64,000 bases of DNA, taken from assembly GCF_001567565.1 (NCBI RefSeq), contig NZ_LSSW01000017.1, positions 162,919-226,918 of the forward strand, read 5' to 3'. A program made the position numbers and the translations under genes. How positions within the stretch are numbered: position 1 is the stretch's first letter; every line of letters begins with the position of its first letter. Source of the DNA: Ectopseudomonas composti (GTDB lineage: Bacteria > Pseudomonadota > Gammaproteobacteria > Pseudomonadales > Pseudomonadaceae). Positions 39,482 through 48,385 of the stretch are shown piece by piece. Below the pieces are notes generated by a model. The model was given only the letters and a program-made list of their open reading frames with translations, ran no database searches and was not told the origin of the DNA.

Positions 39482-39715
39482 ATGAGCGAATGGATTAAGT
39501 GCAGCGACAGGCTGCCAGATGAGGACGTGATTGTTATCGGCTCTGGCTTTCTATACGGAAAGCCTGAAAACGGACGATGGGTTGAGCCCACCATACTTGC
39601 TGATGGTGAGTTTCATGGCCTATTCACTAACGAAGTTGGCGAGGTTGTTGCCGACTTCGACGGAACAATGGAGCCAACGCACTGGCAGCCATTACCAACT
39701 CACCCGCAAGACTAG
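39482..39715 (+). CDS. DUF551 protein
   Basis: The 77-residue protein shows the DUF551 pattern: MSEWIKCSDRLPDEDVIVIG at the start and THWQPLPTHP at the end. DUF551 proteins are small early proteins of many phages; function unknown. Confidence 0.82.
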   Translation: MSEWIKCSDRLPDEDVIVIGSGFLYGKPENGRWVEPTILADGEFHGLFTNEVGEVVADFDGTMEPTHWQPLPTHPQD

Positions 39716-39894
39716 TCACAACCCGCGCTCGACGGGCCGGCTAACCGGATATTCGAGACGGGATAAGCCGGCAGTGCCCGAGGCTTAACACCGGCAGCTG
39801 CGAGCGGGTAGCACCTCCAAGCGAAACCCTTGCGTCCGTGATCGCGCCGAGTAGCCCGCGTTAAGGGCTCACCAATTCACAACTGGAGTCAGCC
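39716..39894. other. Intergenic 179 bp
   Basis: No gene seen. The stretch is GC-rich with short palindromes (GGCCGGCTAACCGG type). It ends in CTGGAGTCAGCC, the ribosome binding site of the next gene. A promoter may exist but none is clear. Confidence 0.4.
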
Positions 39895-40179
39895 ATGAAA
39901 GACCCTGACGCCGGCAAGTATCAGAAGCGCTTCATGCGCGAGTTCAAGTCAGTGCAGCAAGCATTGTCAGAACGCGGCGGCGACCTTCAGTGGTCAACCC
40001 ACGATTGGCAGTGCTTCACGTACCGGGAGCCTGGCGTGTCGCTGGTCTTTTACCCGCATCGCGGGCCGAGCAGCCGGCTGCAATGGATCCGCGTACGCAA
40101 CCAGGGCAGCAAGGCGGCAGAAGCCTTGAGCGAAGTCCTGGCCATCCTGGCTGATAAAGCCGACATCCGAACCAAGTAA
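39895..40179 (+). CDS. Hypothetical protein upstream of recT
   Basis: The 94-residue protein MKDPDAGKYQKRFMREFKSVQQALSERGGDLQWSTHDWQCF... contains a YREPGVSLVFYPHRGPSSRLQWIRVRNQG strand region. Not recognised; possibly a recombination accessory by location. Confidence 0.58.
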   Translation: MKDPDAGKYQKRFMREFKSVQQALSERGGDLQWSTHDWQCFTYREPGVSLVFYPHRGPSSRLQWIRVRNQGSKAAEALSEVLAILADKADIRTK

Positions 40180-40222
40180 TCCCCTCTCCCACAACATCAC
40201 CAGCGCCCTGGAGGGCGAAGCT

Positions 40223-41146
40223 ATGTCTAACGCACTCTCGACCATCACGAGCGATATCTACGGTGCTCGCGATGCGTTTGCATCCGTCCTGACCGATCGA
40301 TCGCTCAACTTCGAGCGTGAAGCCGAGTTCGCGATTCAGACGATCGCGGCCAACGACTACTCGACCAAGCTGGCCCTGAACAACCGCCAGTCGGTCGTCA
40401 ACGCCGTGACCAACATAGCGGCGATCGGCATCAGCCTTAACCCGGCGAAGAAGCAGGCCTATCTGGTCCCTCGCGACGGCAAGATCTGCCTCGACATCAG
40501 CTACATCGGCCTCATGGATCTGGCCATGAATACCGGCGCCATCCGCTGGGCTCAGGCCGAGCTGGTCTACAGCGGCGACAACTTCGCGCTGAACGGCTTC
40601 GACAAGCCGCCGACCCACTCATTCAACCCCTTTGCCAAGGATCGAGGCGACGTGATCGGGGTGTATGTGGTCGTCAAGACAGCCGACGGCGACTACCTGA
40701 CCGAGACCATGAGCATGGATGAGGTCAACGCGATTCGCGATCGCTCGAGCGCCTGGAAGGCATACGTCGAGAAAGGCAAGTCGTGTCCGTGGGTGACCGA
40801 CCCCGGCGAGATGGCCAAGAAGACCTGCGTAAAGCGCGCCTACAAGTTCTGGCCGAAGACCGATCGGCTTGAGGAAGCGATTCACTACCTGAACACAGAA
40901 GGCAACGAAGGGCTGGCCAATCTGAGCAAGCCGGCCAATGACTCCGACCTGGCCGTGCGCTGGATCGATCAAGCGGTCAAGGCTCAGTCCAAGGAAGCGC
41001 TACAGCAAGTCTGGATATCCGGGCTTGCTGACATAAAGCAAGCGAAGGACAAGGTTGCCTACCCACAGTTCAAGGCTGCCGTCGAGAAGCGCAAGGCCGA
41101 ACTCGAGGCGCCGGAGAATCAGCCGATCGAAGGTGAGACCGTATGA
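40223..41146 (+). CDS. RecT-family single-strand annealing protein
   Basis: The 307-residue protein has the RecT core: FAIQTIAANDYSTKLALNNRQSVVNAVTNIAAIGISLNPAKKQAYLVPRDG and ISYIGLMDLAMNTGAIRWAQAELVY, plus CPWVTDPGEMAKKTCVKRAYKFWP. RecT binds ssDNA and anneals complementary strands, working with a 5'-3' exonuclease, here the overlapping next gene. It supports concatemer formation and phage recombination. Confidence 0.93.
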   Translation: MSNALSTITSDIYGARDAFASVLTDRSLNFEREAEFAIQTIAANDYSTKLALNNRQSVVNAVTNIAAIGISLNPAKKQAYLVPRDGKICLDISYIGLMDLAMNTGAIRWAQAELVYSGDNFALNGFDKPPTHSFNPFAKDRGDVIGVYVVVKTADGDYLTETMSMDEVNAIRDRSSAWKAYVEKGKSCPWVTDPGEMAKKTCVKRAYKFWPKTDRLEEAIHYLNTEGNEGLANLSKPANDSDLAVRWIDQAVKAQSKEALQQVWISGLADIKQAKDKVAYPQFKAAVEKRKAELEAPENQPIEGETV

Positions 41147-41910
41147 TCCTGATCGAATGCGAACAAGGCAGCCCTCAGTGGCACCAAGCCAGGGCTGGAT
41201 GCATAACGGCGAGCATGTTCGAGGTGGCTCGCTCTCGAGTAGACGGACTGACGGCGCAGCAACAGAAGTACGTCGACGCGCTGCTGGCCGGCAAGAGCGA
41301 GGCAGAAGCGCGAGACGCTGCCGAGTACAAGGCGGCGCCCAAGGCTGAGGCCGTGAAGAAGGCGCTGGCCGGCGAACCCGTTGGCCGCCCATCTGACGCA
41401 GCGCTCAACTACGCATTCAGCCTGGCGATCGAACGCATCAGCGGCATCCCGCTCGATAACGGCTTCGAGACCTGGCACATGAAGCGCGGCCACGAACTCG
41501 AGCCGGAAGCGCGCATGGAACACGAGATGCAGACAGGGCTGATCATCCAGCGCGCCGGCTTCGTGACCACTGACGACGGCGCTTTCGGTGCCAGCGCTGA
41601 CGGCCTGATCGGTGAGGACGGCGGCAGCGAGTACAAGTGCTTCCTGGCCCCGGAGAAGCTGCGCGCCTTCCACATCGACAACGACGCCAGCGGGATCATG
41701 GATCAGGTCATGGGCTGCATGTGGATCACCGGACGCAAGTTCTGGCACGTCGGCATGTACTGCCCAGCGCTCGAGCCGGTCGGCAAGCAGCTCTGGTGGC
41801 GCGAGTTCCAGCGCGACGAAGACTACATCGAAAAGCTCGAGGCCGATCTGTGGCAGTTCAAGCTGCTGGTCGACGAGTACGAAGCCAAGTTGCGGCAGAA
41901 AGCCGCCTAA
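41143..41910 (+). CDS. YqaJ / lambda-exonuclease family nuclease
   Basis: The 255-residue protein starts MILIECEQGSPQWHQARAGCITASMF. The PD-(D/E)xK active site is seen as GHELEPEAR (about 117-125), GASADGLIG (Asp about 152) and SEYKC (Glu, Lys about 161-163). It should degrade 5' strands to feed RecT. Residues 35-95 form a helical insert relative to lambda Exo. Confidence 0.9.
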   Translation: MILIECEQGSPQWHQARAGCITASMFEVARSRVDGLTAQQQKYVDALLAGKSEAEARDAAEYKAAPKAEAVKKALAGEPVGRPSDAALNYAFSLAIERISGIPLDNGFETWHMKRGHELEPEARMEHEMQTGLIIQRAGFVTTDDGAFGASADGLIGEDGGSEYKCFLAPEKLRAFHIDNDASGIMDQVMGCMWITGRKFWHVGMYCPALEPVGKQLWWREFQRDEDYIEKLEADLWQFKLLVDEYEAKLRQKAA

Positions 41911-42016
41911 GAACCCCGCCACCACGACACGGGGCGCCACCGGCAAAGCTTGGAGCCGCGCCGTAACGACAGGCTGGCCACCTGGGCATTCGGCCATCTA
42001 ATTCGAGGTATCCGAC

Positions 42017-42571
42017 ATGTACACAGCAAACCATCACCTGGCCACGCAAAACCTGCCGACCGTCCAGAGCTGCGCGGAGAACCGCGCCTGGCTTGAGCAG
42101 GCCATGGCCGAGTTCGAGCAGCGCGGTGGCGTGGTTCAGGAATGCGCTATCCGCGTCGGCGGCGACGTTGGCGGCAAGTGGAACGGCGCCGGGGCGATTG
42201 TGCTGAGCAACGAAGATCGCACGAAAGACGCAGAAGACGCACAGCGCATTCGCGTCCTCGCCGACAAGGGCGCCGGCATAACGGCGATCAAGTATCACCT
42301 CAAGATCGACCTGCGCCGCATCAAGCGCCTGGCTCAGGCCTACGGCATCAAGATCGACAGCAAGCGCGGCGCCACTGGATGCAAAGGGCCAAACGAGGCG
42401 AACCGCAAGGCCACCGCAGAGCGAGGCCGCAAGCACCGTCAGCAACTGGCGCGCCAGGCCATGCCGATGATCGCAGCCGGCGACTCCATGAACACCATCG
42501 TCAAGGCGCTCGGTTGCAGCAAGCCGACCCTGGCGCGAGCAATCGAGGAAAACCCCCATGTCGCCGATTGA
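42017..42571 (+). CDS. Hypothetical protein with two HTH-like segments
   Basis: The 184-residue protein has RVLADKGAGITAIKYHLKIDLRRIKRLAQAYGI (about 78-112) and MIAAGDSMNTIVKALGCSKPTLARAIEEN (about 150-180), both shaped like helix-turn-helix units with a basic linker between. It may be a transcription regulator of the left operon or a DNA-binding accessory of recombination. Confidence 0.6.
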   Translation: MYTANHHLATQNLPTVQSCAENRAWLEQAMAEFEQRGGVVQECAIRVGGDVGGKWNGAGAIVLSNEDRTKDAEDAQRIRVLADKGAGITAIKYHLKIDLRRIKRLAQAYGIKIDSKRGATGCKGPNEANRKATAERGRKHRQQLARQAMPMIAAGDSMNTIVKALGCSKPTLARAIEENPHVAD

Positions 42572-42737
42572 GCTATTCGAGCATCAGCGCCACCTGTACG
42601 CGGCCATCCATGAACTGGAAAAGCGCATCCCGATCATGGACGAAGAGACCAAGCGTCGAGCCTACAAGACGCTGGACAACCTCGAACGCGAACACGCCAG
42701 AGCCGTCGAGATGGCGGCTACCGGGATCATCCAGTGA
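42558..42737 (+). CDS. Small helical protein (59 aa)
   Basis: ATG 42558 overlaps the end of the previous gene. MSPIELFEHQRHLYAAIHEL then EKRIPIMDEETKRRAYKTL and a helical C-terminus. Not recognised. Confidence 0.52.
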   Translation: MSPIELFEHQRHLYAAIHELEKRIPIMDEETKRRAYKTLDNLEREHARAVEMAATGIIQ

Positions 42738-42808
42738 CCATCTACTGCCGCACATCCTGGGCGCCCGTGCCGTGTGGATGCGTGCGCTGTAACCCGCCAC
42801 AACGCTAA
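42734..42808 (+). CDS. Possible 24-aa Cys-rich peptide
   Basis: GTG 42734 overlaps the preceding TGA: MTIYCRTSWAPVPCGCVRCN-PPQR. Four Cys in 24 residues could bind zinc. Very short; may be chance. Confidence 0.3.
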   Translation: MTIYCRTSWAPVPCGCVRCNPPQR

Positions 42809-42837
42809 CCAGCGGCGCCAGCCGCCTGGAGTTTCCC

Positions 42838-42996
42838 GTGAGAAAGATACCCGTATCTGAGCTTGCGCTCGCCTACGAATTGAGGTGCGCGGGCTGCCAC
42901 TGGAAGTGGATATGCCACGTCCTTGGACGCGACTACACATGCCTGCGCAACGCCATGAACTACGTGATCAGGACAGGATTCAGGAGTAACGCATGA
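42838..42996 (+). CDS. Small HTH-like protein (52 aa)
   Basis: GTG 42838 with CTGGAG upstream opens MRKIPVSELALAYELRCAGC-HWKWICHVLGRDYTCLRNAM and a basic end. The spacing resembles a compact helix-turn-helix. TGA overlaps the next ATG. Confidence 0.52.
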   Translation: MRKIPVSELALAYELRCAGCHWKWICHVLGRDYTCLRNAMNYVIRTGFRSNA

Positions 42997-43427
42997 ACAT
43001 GATCGAAGTGAAGACGGCTGAGCTGAGTGGCGCGGCGTTGGATTGGGCGACTTTCTGCGCGGTCTTCAGCGGAATGCAGCCAACCATCCGCAAGATTGAA
43101 AGCGTGACCATTGAGCGGCAGCCGTTCATCAAGCCGCTCACTTTCCCCAGCGCTGTTTACCTGACGTATTCAGGCGCATACGGAGTGGAATGCAACTGGA
43201 ATCCATCTTCTGCGTGGGAAGACGGCGGCCCGCTGATCGTTAGCAGAATGGTGGCGATTGATTACCCCAGGCCGCTGCGTGACGGAGAGCTTCCGAAATG
43301 GGTTGCCCAGTGCTGGAGGCCTTATGGCTGCGGCGAAGCAGAATCCCCACTTGTCGCCGCCTGCCGCGCCATCGTCGCCGCCAAGCTCGGCGAAACCGTG
43401 CAAATCCCTGCTGAGCTACTGCCATGA
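42993..43427 (+). CDS. DUF2591 (NinX-like) protein
   Basis: The 144-residue protein has VKTAELSGAALDWA at the N-terminus and YSGAYGVECNWNPSSAWEDGGPLIVSRMVAIDYP, matching DUF2591 of phage early regions (P22 NinX type). C-terminal part is helical. Function unknown. Confidence 0.78.
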   Translation: MNMIEVKTAELSGAALDWATFCAVFSGMQPTIRKIESVTIERQPFIKPLTFPSAVYLTYSGAYGVECNWNPSSAWEDGGPLIVSRMVAIDYPRPLRDGELPKWVAQCWRPYGCGEAESPLVAACRAIVAAKLGETVQIPAELLP

Positions 43428-43624
43428 ACGGCATGGAACAGAGCGCCACGGTGCGGCGGATCAATGCTCAGCTCGAACGCTGGCACCACAAGCCGAGCGG
43501 CCGGCGCGGCTGCGTGATCTTCGAAGTAGCCGGCGTCTGCGAGCTGCAAGGAATCGACGGGCGCAGCTTCTATGCGAAGCGCGCTGATCTGGATAACAAC
43601 GAGGTGTGGGAGCGGATTTTATGA
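43424..43624 (+). CDS. Small hypothetical protein
   Basis: The 66-residue protein MNGMEQSATVRRINAQLERWHHKPSGRRGCVIFEVAG... is basic and may be a small beta domain. Overlaps both neighbours. Confidence 0.58.
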   Translation: MNGMEQSATVRRINAQLERWHHKPSGRRGCVIFEVAGVCELQGIDGRSFYAKRADLDNNEVWERIL

Positions 43625-44463
43625 GCGAGAAGATGATGGGTGATGCGTGGCTTTGGTCTGATCTGCGAGCGCAGTGCGGAGACGACAGCGACGCGGAGAA
43701 AGGGTTCTACGCTGGCTGGCAAGCCCGAGCCAGCCAGTCCGTGGGTGCGCCGGATCTATCGGAAGCACTGGCTCTCGCACAAACCGTCTTTGCGCGGATG
43801 GAACTGGCAGAGCCAAAGGGCAAAAAGCTTTCTGAGAAGCACGTAGCCCGTCGCTTGCTGGCCGAGCTTGAACGACTGGCCGCCACCCCAACCGTCAAGA
43901 CTGAGCAGGTGCGGTGCGATACATGCCACGGGCAAGGCGAGATTTGCGTGGGCCAGCAGACATTCGGCTACATGAGCATGCAGCCGCCTGAGCCAATCAT
44001 GGAAGTTTGCCCAGAGTGCGGCGGTGAAGAAGCCCCCTCCCTGCCGGCTGCCGGATCGGCTGGGGAAGAGGTGGAGGTGGTTGGTTACTACGAGCCTAGC
44101 CGAAACTCGCTATTCAACGACACATCGCACCCGCACCTGTTTGATCAGCTCATGACCGTCGCCCAGCACAACCGCATCGTCGCCGCCTATCAAGAATGGG
44201 GCGACGCCAGAGGCCGCGCAATGATCGGGCTCGAGCAGATCAAGGATGCCGAGATTGAGCAGCTACGCGCCGCCCTTTCCGCCCAGCAGTCCGCGCCCGA
44301 GCGGGTGAGCGTGCCGCGTGATGCGCTCCAGTGGCCGCTTGAAGTAGGCGTCGAAGCGCAACAGAAAGCCGCTGACGTTGGCTGCGACCGCGAGGACTGC
44401 CTTCACGATGGCCTGCAAGCAATGCTGGCTGAAATTGCCAGCCATGGGCGGGGTGAAGCATGA
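43621..44463 (+). CDS. Modular early protein with DnaJ-like zinc motif (Ea22-like region)
   Basis: The 280-residue protein has an N-terminal helical part (GDDSDAEKGFYAGWQARASQ), a CDTCHGQGEIC / CPECGG zinc ribbon (about 98-140) and a C-terminal half with HLFDQLMTVAQHNRIVAAY, as in variable early-region proteins of lambdoid phages. ATG 43621 overlaps the upstream stop. Confidence 0.62.
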   Translation: MSEKMMGDAWLWSDLRAQCGDDSDAEKGFYAGWQARASQSVGAPDLSEALALAQTVFARMELAEPKGKKLSEKHVARRLLAELERLAATPTVKTEQVRCDTCHGQGEICVGQQTFGYMSMQPPEPIMEVCPECGGEEAPSLPAAGSAGEEVEVVGYYEPSRNSLFNDTSHPHLFDQLMTVAQHNRIVAAYQEWGDARGRAMIGLEQIKDAEIEQLRAALSAQQSAPERVSVPRDALQWPLEVGVEAQQKAADVGCDREDCLHDGLQAMLAEIASHGRGEA

Positions 44464-44822
44464 AGCCAGCAGAGTTCCGCGCCGAGCTGAACAAGATCAT
44501 GCCCGGCTACAAGTGGACGGTGAAGGCCAAGGGCAGCTCCGAGACTTTTCTTGAGGCAGAAGGCATCCAGACCAGTGGTTTCAATCGCCTGTCCACGTTG
44601 CGCGTCACATGGCGCTGCATCAACGGGCGGGAGACATACGAGGCGAAGAGCGCGGGCTATGGAACTCGGTCGCCATGGAAGCATGAGACCAAAGAACGCA
44701 CGCTAGCCAAAGCTCTGCGTAGCCTGCAAGAGCACTACAAACGCATGGCCGACGACTACCGAAGTCTTGAGTCTGCGTTGCAGACTGGCCGAGCCAGCCA
44801 TGCGGAGGGCGGGAAGGTATGA
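44460..44822 (+). CDS. Hypothetical early protein
   Basis: The 120-residue protein MKPAEFRAELNKIMPGYKWTVKAKGSSETFLEAEG... is basic with an alpha-beta-alpha layout; a helix at about 85-110 ends it. Not recognised. Confidence 0.58.
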   Translation: MKPAEFRAELNKIMPGYKWTVKAKGSSETFLEAEGIQTSGFNRLSTLRVTWRCINGRETYEAKSAGYGTRSPWKHETKERTLAKALRSLQEHYKRMADDYRSLESALQTGRASHAEGGKV

Positions 44823-45061
44823 GCAGCCAACGCGATCCCCGCCAAGACCCGCGCAAGGGCGACCGACTGCGCGATGAATCCGGCCGAATGATGACCGTAG
44901 ACGGCGTGCATGCACTGCGCACAAACCCCAAGGCGCGCCAGGTGAGCTACACGGTCGGCGAGCGTGACAGCGGACACGTCTGCGGCCTCGGCAATTGGCG
45001 GAGCTACTACAAGCGCGCCGAGGTGCTGCACACCGCTGCCACCGAAGAAGGAGAGGTGTGA
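44819..45061 (+). CDS. Small hypothetical early protein
   Basis: The 80-residue protein MSSQRDPRQDPRKGDRLRDESGRMMTVDGVHALRTN... looks like a small SH3-type beta barrel. Overlaps neighbours. Confidence 0.57.
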   Translation: MSSQRDPRQDPRKGDRLRDESGRMMTVDGVHALRTNPKARQVSYTVGERDSGHVCGLGNWRSYYKRAEVLHTAATEEGEV

Positions 45062-45279
45062 TGCCAGCCGACAACGTTACGAGCTTCGACTACACCGACC
45101 GGCTGGGCATCCAGAAGATGCCAGCCGGCTATCTGTTGATCGGCCTGGATAGCGGCCACTTCATGTGGGAGCGCGTAAGCGACGAGGAAGAGTCAGCCAT
45201 TCACTGGAACAAGTGGGAGGTCCGGCGCTGGGCTTGGCAGGACCACAACGAGCGCGCAGCAGGAGGTCAAGATGAGTGA
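45061..45279 (+). CDS. Small hypothetical early protein
   Basis: The 72-residue protein MPADNVTSFDYTDRLGIQKMPAGYLLIGLDSGHFMWERVSDEEES... is acidic and aromatic. ATG 45061 overlaps the upstream TGA. Confidence 0.57.
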   Translation: MPADNVTSFDYTDRLGIQKMPAGYLLIGLDSGHFMWERVSDEEESAIHWNKWEVRRWAWQDHNERAAGGQDE

Positions 45280-46357
45280 GCAAGTGAAACCCAGCGTAAC
45301 GGCGGCGCTTGCCATGCAGATACTAGCTGACCTGGCAAAGCGCACTCCGCTGCGCCGGATGGAAAGCTTGTGCGAGCAGCAGAAGCAGGTAGGCACCGCG
45401 AAGCTGGCCGAACACTTGGAGAGGGCCGGCGATCAGATTGCCGGCTACGCCTACAACCTGCGCCGTCACTTCGACGCCCTGCACGCAGAGGCCGAGGCGC
45501 TGCGGGCTGAGAATGGGCGGCATAAGCGCGACATCGACTACGTGCAGGAGAACTTGACGGCCGCGCATGCCGAGCGTGTGCAGTTGCGGCAAGAGCTGGA
45601 GGCGGCGCGGGGATTGCTGGCCCAACTACGCGGCATGATCAACTGCACAGCTGAGAATGACGCCGACAAGATGCCGGTATGGATCAGCACGAAGCATCCT
45701 GTAATCGAGCAGATCGACGCTTTCCTTGCCACCCCGGCGCCGGAAGTGCAATGCAAGGCGTGCAACGACACCGCCTGCGATCCATCGCATGAAGAACTGG
45801 TGCCGTGCCCTGAGTGCGCTGCGCAGCCGGCGCATGTCGACGATTTCCATGGCGACGATACAGCTCTGGTCAGCAGCGCAAAGGCCCTGCTCGCTCTGGA
45901 CGAGAAAGGCGCGCTCACTGACGGCGGTATCGGTGGTCATGCGCGGACGATCATCGGAGCCTTCATTGCCAGGATGGCCGAGCAGGGAGATAGGCAGGAG
46001 GCGGTGCACTGGAGAGCGCTACTCCATCCAGACCAGAGGCCTCAGCAGCCTCACGATAAACATGTCGTTGGTTTCACAGCAAGGGAATCCGCAGATGCAT
46101 GGGTGGCGGAGAAAAGGGACTTTCAGGGCTGGGACTATTCGATTGAGCCGCTCTACACCACCCCACAGCCCGGCCCGGACGTGCGGGGGCTGGTGGAAAA
46201 GCTGGTTCGCGCAGCCGAGTTTGCACGCATTGATCTATGCAGCTGGATTGATAAATACCCAGCCGCGAGTCACTTCAACACAAATCGGGCAATCAACTAT
46301 CTTGATCAGGCTCTCGCCGCCAACCGCAAGGCGCAACAAGGAGAGCAGCATGACTGA
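45272..46357 (+). CDS. Mosaic Ea22-like early protein
   Basis: The 361-residue protein has a helical N-terminus with a coiled coil (about 40-115: LHAEAEALRAENGRHKRD), a Cys segment (CKACNDTAC...CPECA, about 160-185), and C-terminal modules (VHWRALL, GFTARESADAWVAEKRDFQGWDYSIEPLYTTPQPG) common to variable early proteins. Different domains probably derive from different phages. Confidence 0.65.
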   Translation: MSEQVKPSVTAALAMQILADLAKRTPLRRMESLCEQQKQVGTAKLAEHLERAGDQIAGYAYNLRRHFDALHAEAEALRAENGRHKRDIDYVQENLTAAHAERVQLRQELEAARGLLAQLRGMINCTAENDADKMPVWISTKHPVIEQIDAFLATPAPEVQCKACNDTACDPSHEELVPCPECAAQPAHVDDFHGDDTALVSSAKALLALDEKGALTDGGIGGHARTIIGAFIARMAEQGDRQEAVHWRALLHPDQRPQQPHDKHVVGFTARESADAWVAEKRDFQGWDYSIEPLYTTPQPGPDVRGLVEKLVRAAEFARIDLCSWIDKYPAASHFNTNRAINYLDQALAANRKAQQGEQHD

Positions 46358-46643
46358 CCTGAAAATGCTGAGCGCACAGGCAGCGCTTGTGAAGCTGTTC
46401 GATCAGGACTACTTCAGCATCTGCACTATCGACAAAATCTCCAAGATGATGGGCATCAAGCCAGAGCGAGAGGCATACCAGATCCTGAACACCCTGCATT
46501 GCGTCCACTACGACCAGATGCCTGCCGACCTGCTGCAAGCTCTCCCTGAGCTGATCATGCGCGTCATGCAGTCACCCGCCCTTGATGCCAGCCGCATCAA
46601 CATCGTCAGCGAAGGCAGCAGCCTGAAGCTGGTCAAGCACTAA
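46350..46643 (+). CDS. Hypothetical early protein (97 aa)
   Basis: The product MTDLKMLSAQAALVKLFDQDYFSICTIDKISKMMGIKPEREAYQIL... has a winged-helix look (TIDKISKMMG as an HTH), so DNA binding is possible. ATG 46350 follows GGAGAGCAGC and overlaps the preceding stop. Confidence 0.6.
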   Translation: MTDLKMLSAQAALVKLFDQDYFSICTIDKISKMMGIKPEREAYQILNTLHCVHYDQMPADLLQALPELIMRVMQSPALDASRINIVSEGSSLKLVKH

Positions 46644-46702
46644 ACCAACCACCCCACCCCATCCCCTTTTCTATCTGCCCACATAGGGCGGGAGGATTTG
46701 CT

Positions 46703-47062
46703 GTGTCTGAATACATCGTGATCAGCCTGAAACACACTAAGCGCCGGCATAAAGCAATCACGCTCTGGCGGCCTGATGACAAGGGTTACTGCTGGACTAT
46801 GGATCGTGCCGGGATCTACCAGGAAGCACGAGTGCTTGAGCATCTCGGCTATTACAACAGCGGCTGCTCAAACATCGCCGTGCCTTTGGCCATAGCCAAA
46901 ACGCTGGCGAAAGAAGTCGAGTATGACACCAAAGAGCACGGCCTTTGCCTGCCCAATAACGCGGCAACGTGGAAACGTCTGCTCGCCGCAGTCATCCGCC
47001 CAACTCAGTACCAAGCTCAGCCTGAGTACAGGGGCGCGCCGCGATACAAGGAGGCCGCATGA
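46703..47062 (+). CDS. Hypothetical protein upstream of excisionase
   Basis: GTG start at 46703 with GGGAGG upstream. The 119-residue product MSEYIVISLKHTKRRHKAITLWRPDDKGYCW... has a mixed fold and ends in a basic tail. Overlaps the excisionase start by four bases. Similar-looking genes often precede xis in Pseudomonas prophages; function unknown. Confidence 0.62.
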   Translation: MSEYIVISLKHTKRRHKAITLWRPDDKGYCWTMDRAGIYQEARVLEHLGYYNSGCSNIAVPLAIAKTLAKEVEYDTKEHGLCLPNNAATWKRLLAAVIRPTQYQAQPEYRGAPRYKEAA

Positions 47063-47328
47063 AACTGATCACGCTTGAGAAGTGGGCGGAGACGCACCTT
47101 GACCCGGTGCCGTCTCCCGCAACCCTGCGCATGTGGGCCAGGACGAACCGTTTCGACCCGTCGGCGCAGAAGGTGGGCCGCTGCTACCGGGTGGACGAGC
47201 ACGCTCGATACTGCGAACCTGAAGTGCCGGTAGAGCTGCCGGATGACGGCTCGCTTCACAGTCGAATCATGAGGGCACGCTATGGCGCCGCGACCAAGGA
47301 ATCACGGATCGAAAGACCTGCCGCCTAA
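47059..47328 (+). CDS. xis: Excisionase
   Basis: The 89-residue protein MKLITLEKWAETHLDPVPSPATLRMWARTNRFDPSAQKVGRCYRV matches the lambda-type excisionase fold (winged helix with SPATLRMWAR and GRCYRVDEHARY). It directs integrase to excise the prophage. It overlaps the integrase frame by 47 bases, which ties their expression together. Confidence 0.85.
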   Translation: MKLITLEKWAETHLDPVPSPATLRMWARTNRFDPSAQKVGRCYRVDEHARYCEPEVPVELPDDGSLHSRIMRARYGAATKESRIERPAA

Positions 47329-48376
47329 CCTGTACCGCAAGAAGGACAGCCGCAACGGCGTCATCTACTACAGCTACAAAGACCCGGTGACAGGGAAGTT
47401 TTTCGGGCTCGGCAAAGACAAGGCCCTTGCGGTGGCCACTGCGCATGCAGAGAACCAGCTACTGCCGGCCGGGCCTACCCTGCGTGAGCGCATGGAGAGG
47501 CCAGCGGCGCGCCCATTCAGCAAGTGGCTGGCAGAGTACGGCCGGATCATCGAAGAGCGCGAGATCGAGGACAACACCAAGCGCAATCTGCGCATGCGGA
47601 TCAAGCGGCTGGATGCTGAGTTCGGGAAGCACGACATCAACGCCATCACCACGATCATGATTGCCGACTACCTTGGCGGGATGGTCAAGGCCGGTAAGTC
47701 GCACATGAGCCGCGCAATGCGGTCTCTGCTGCGTGACGTGTTCATGGAGGCGATGGCGGCGGGATGGACGGCGGGGAACCCGGTCGAAGTGACCAAGGCC
47801 GCGAAGGTCAAGGTCAAGCGGGAGCGCCTGACGCTGGAGGTGTGGCGGGCGATTCATGCCAGGGCCGGTACGGACTGGCTGAAGCGTGCGATGGAACTGG
47901 CGCTGATCACCGGCCAGCGGCGGGACGACATCGCATCCATGCTGTTCAAGGACGAGCAGGACGGTTATCTGCACGTCGTTCAGCGCAAGACCAAGCAGCG
48001 GCTGCGCCTCAGCACCTCAATTGGCCTGCAGTGCATTGGCCTGGATCTGGCCAGCGTGATCAAGCTGTGCCGCGACAACGTGGTATCCAAGCACCTGGTG
48101 CACCACGCCCGCACGATCAGCAAGGCCAAGGCCGGCAGCCCGATCATGCTGGACACGATCAGCAAGAAATTCGCCGAGGCTCGAGACGCTGCTGTGTCGG
48201 CCGGTGAGATCGTGGTGAGCGGTAGCCCGCCGACCTTCCATGAGATGCGATCACTGGCAGCTCGACTGCACGCAGCCGAAGGGCGCAACGCCCAGGCGCT
48301 GCTTGGACACAAGTCGGCCAAGATGACGGACCTCTACAAGGACAGCAGGGGCGCCGAGTGGATCGACGTGGCATAA
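47282..48376 (+). CDS. int: Tyrosine integrase (lambda-type)
   Basis: The 364-residue recombinase starts with a lambda-Int-like arm-binding domain (MAPRPRNHGSKDLPPNLYRKKDSRNGVIYYSYKDP, about 1-60), a core-binding domain (about 75-170) and a catalytic domain with Arg in GQRRDD (about 213), H320-x-x-R323 (FHEMRS), His343 (LGHKS) and Tyr352. It lies 82 bases from attR and points to it. It acts on the GGCATCAAGGCCTG core. Confidence 0.95.
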   Translation: MAPRPRNHGSKDLPPNLYRKKDSRNGVIYYSYKDPVTGKFFGLGKDKALAVATAHAENQLLPAGPTLRERMERPAARPFSKWLAEYGRIIEEREIEDNTKRNLRMRIKRLDAEFGKHDINAITTIMIADYLGGMVKAGKSHMSRAMRSLLRDVFMEAMAAGWTAGNPVEVTKAAKVKVKRERLTLEVWRAIHARAGTDWLKRAMELALITGQRRDDIASMLFKDEQDGYLHVVQRKTKQRLRLSTSIGLQCIGLDLASVIKLCRDNVVSKHLVHHARTISKAKAGSPIMLDTISKKFAEARDAAVSAGEIVVSGSPPTFHEMRSLAARLHAAEGRNAQALLGHKSAKMTDLYKDSRGAEWIDVA

Positions 48377-48385
48377 TGAAAGGCG

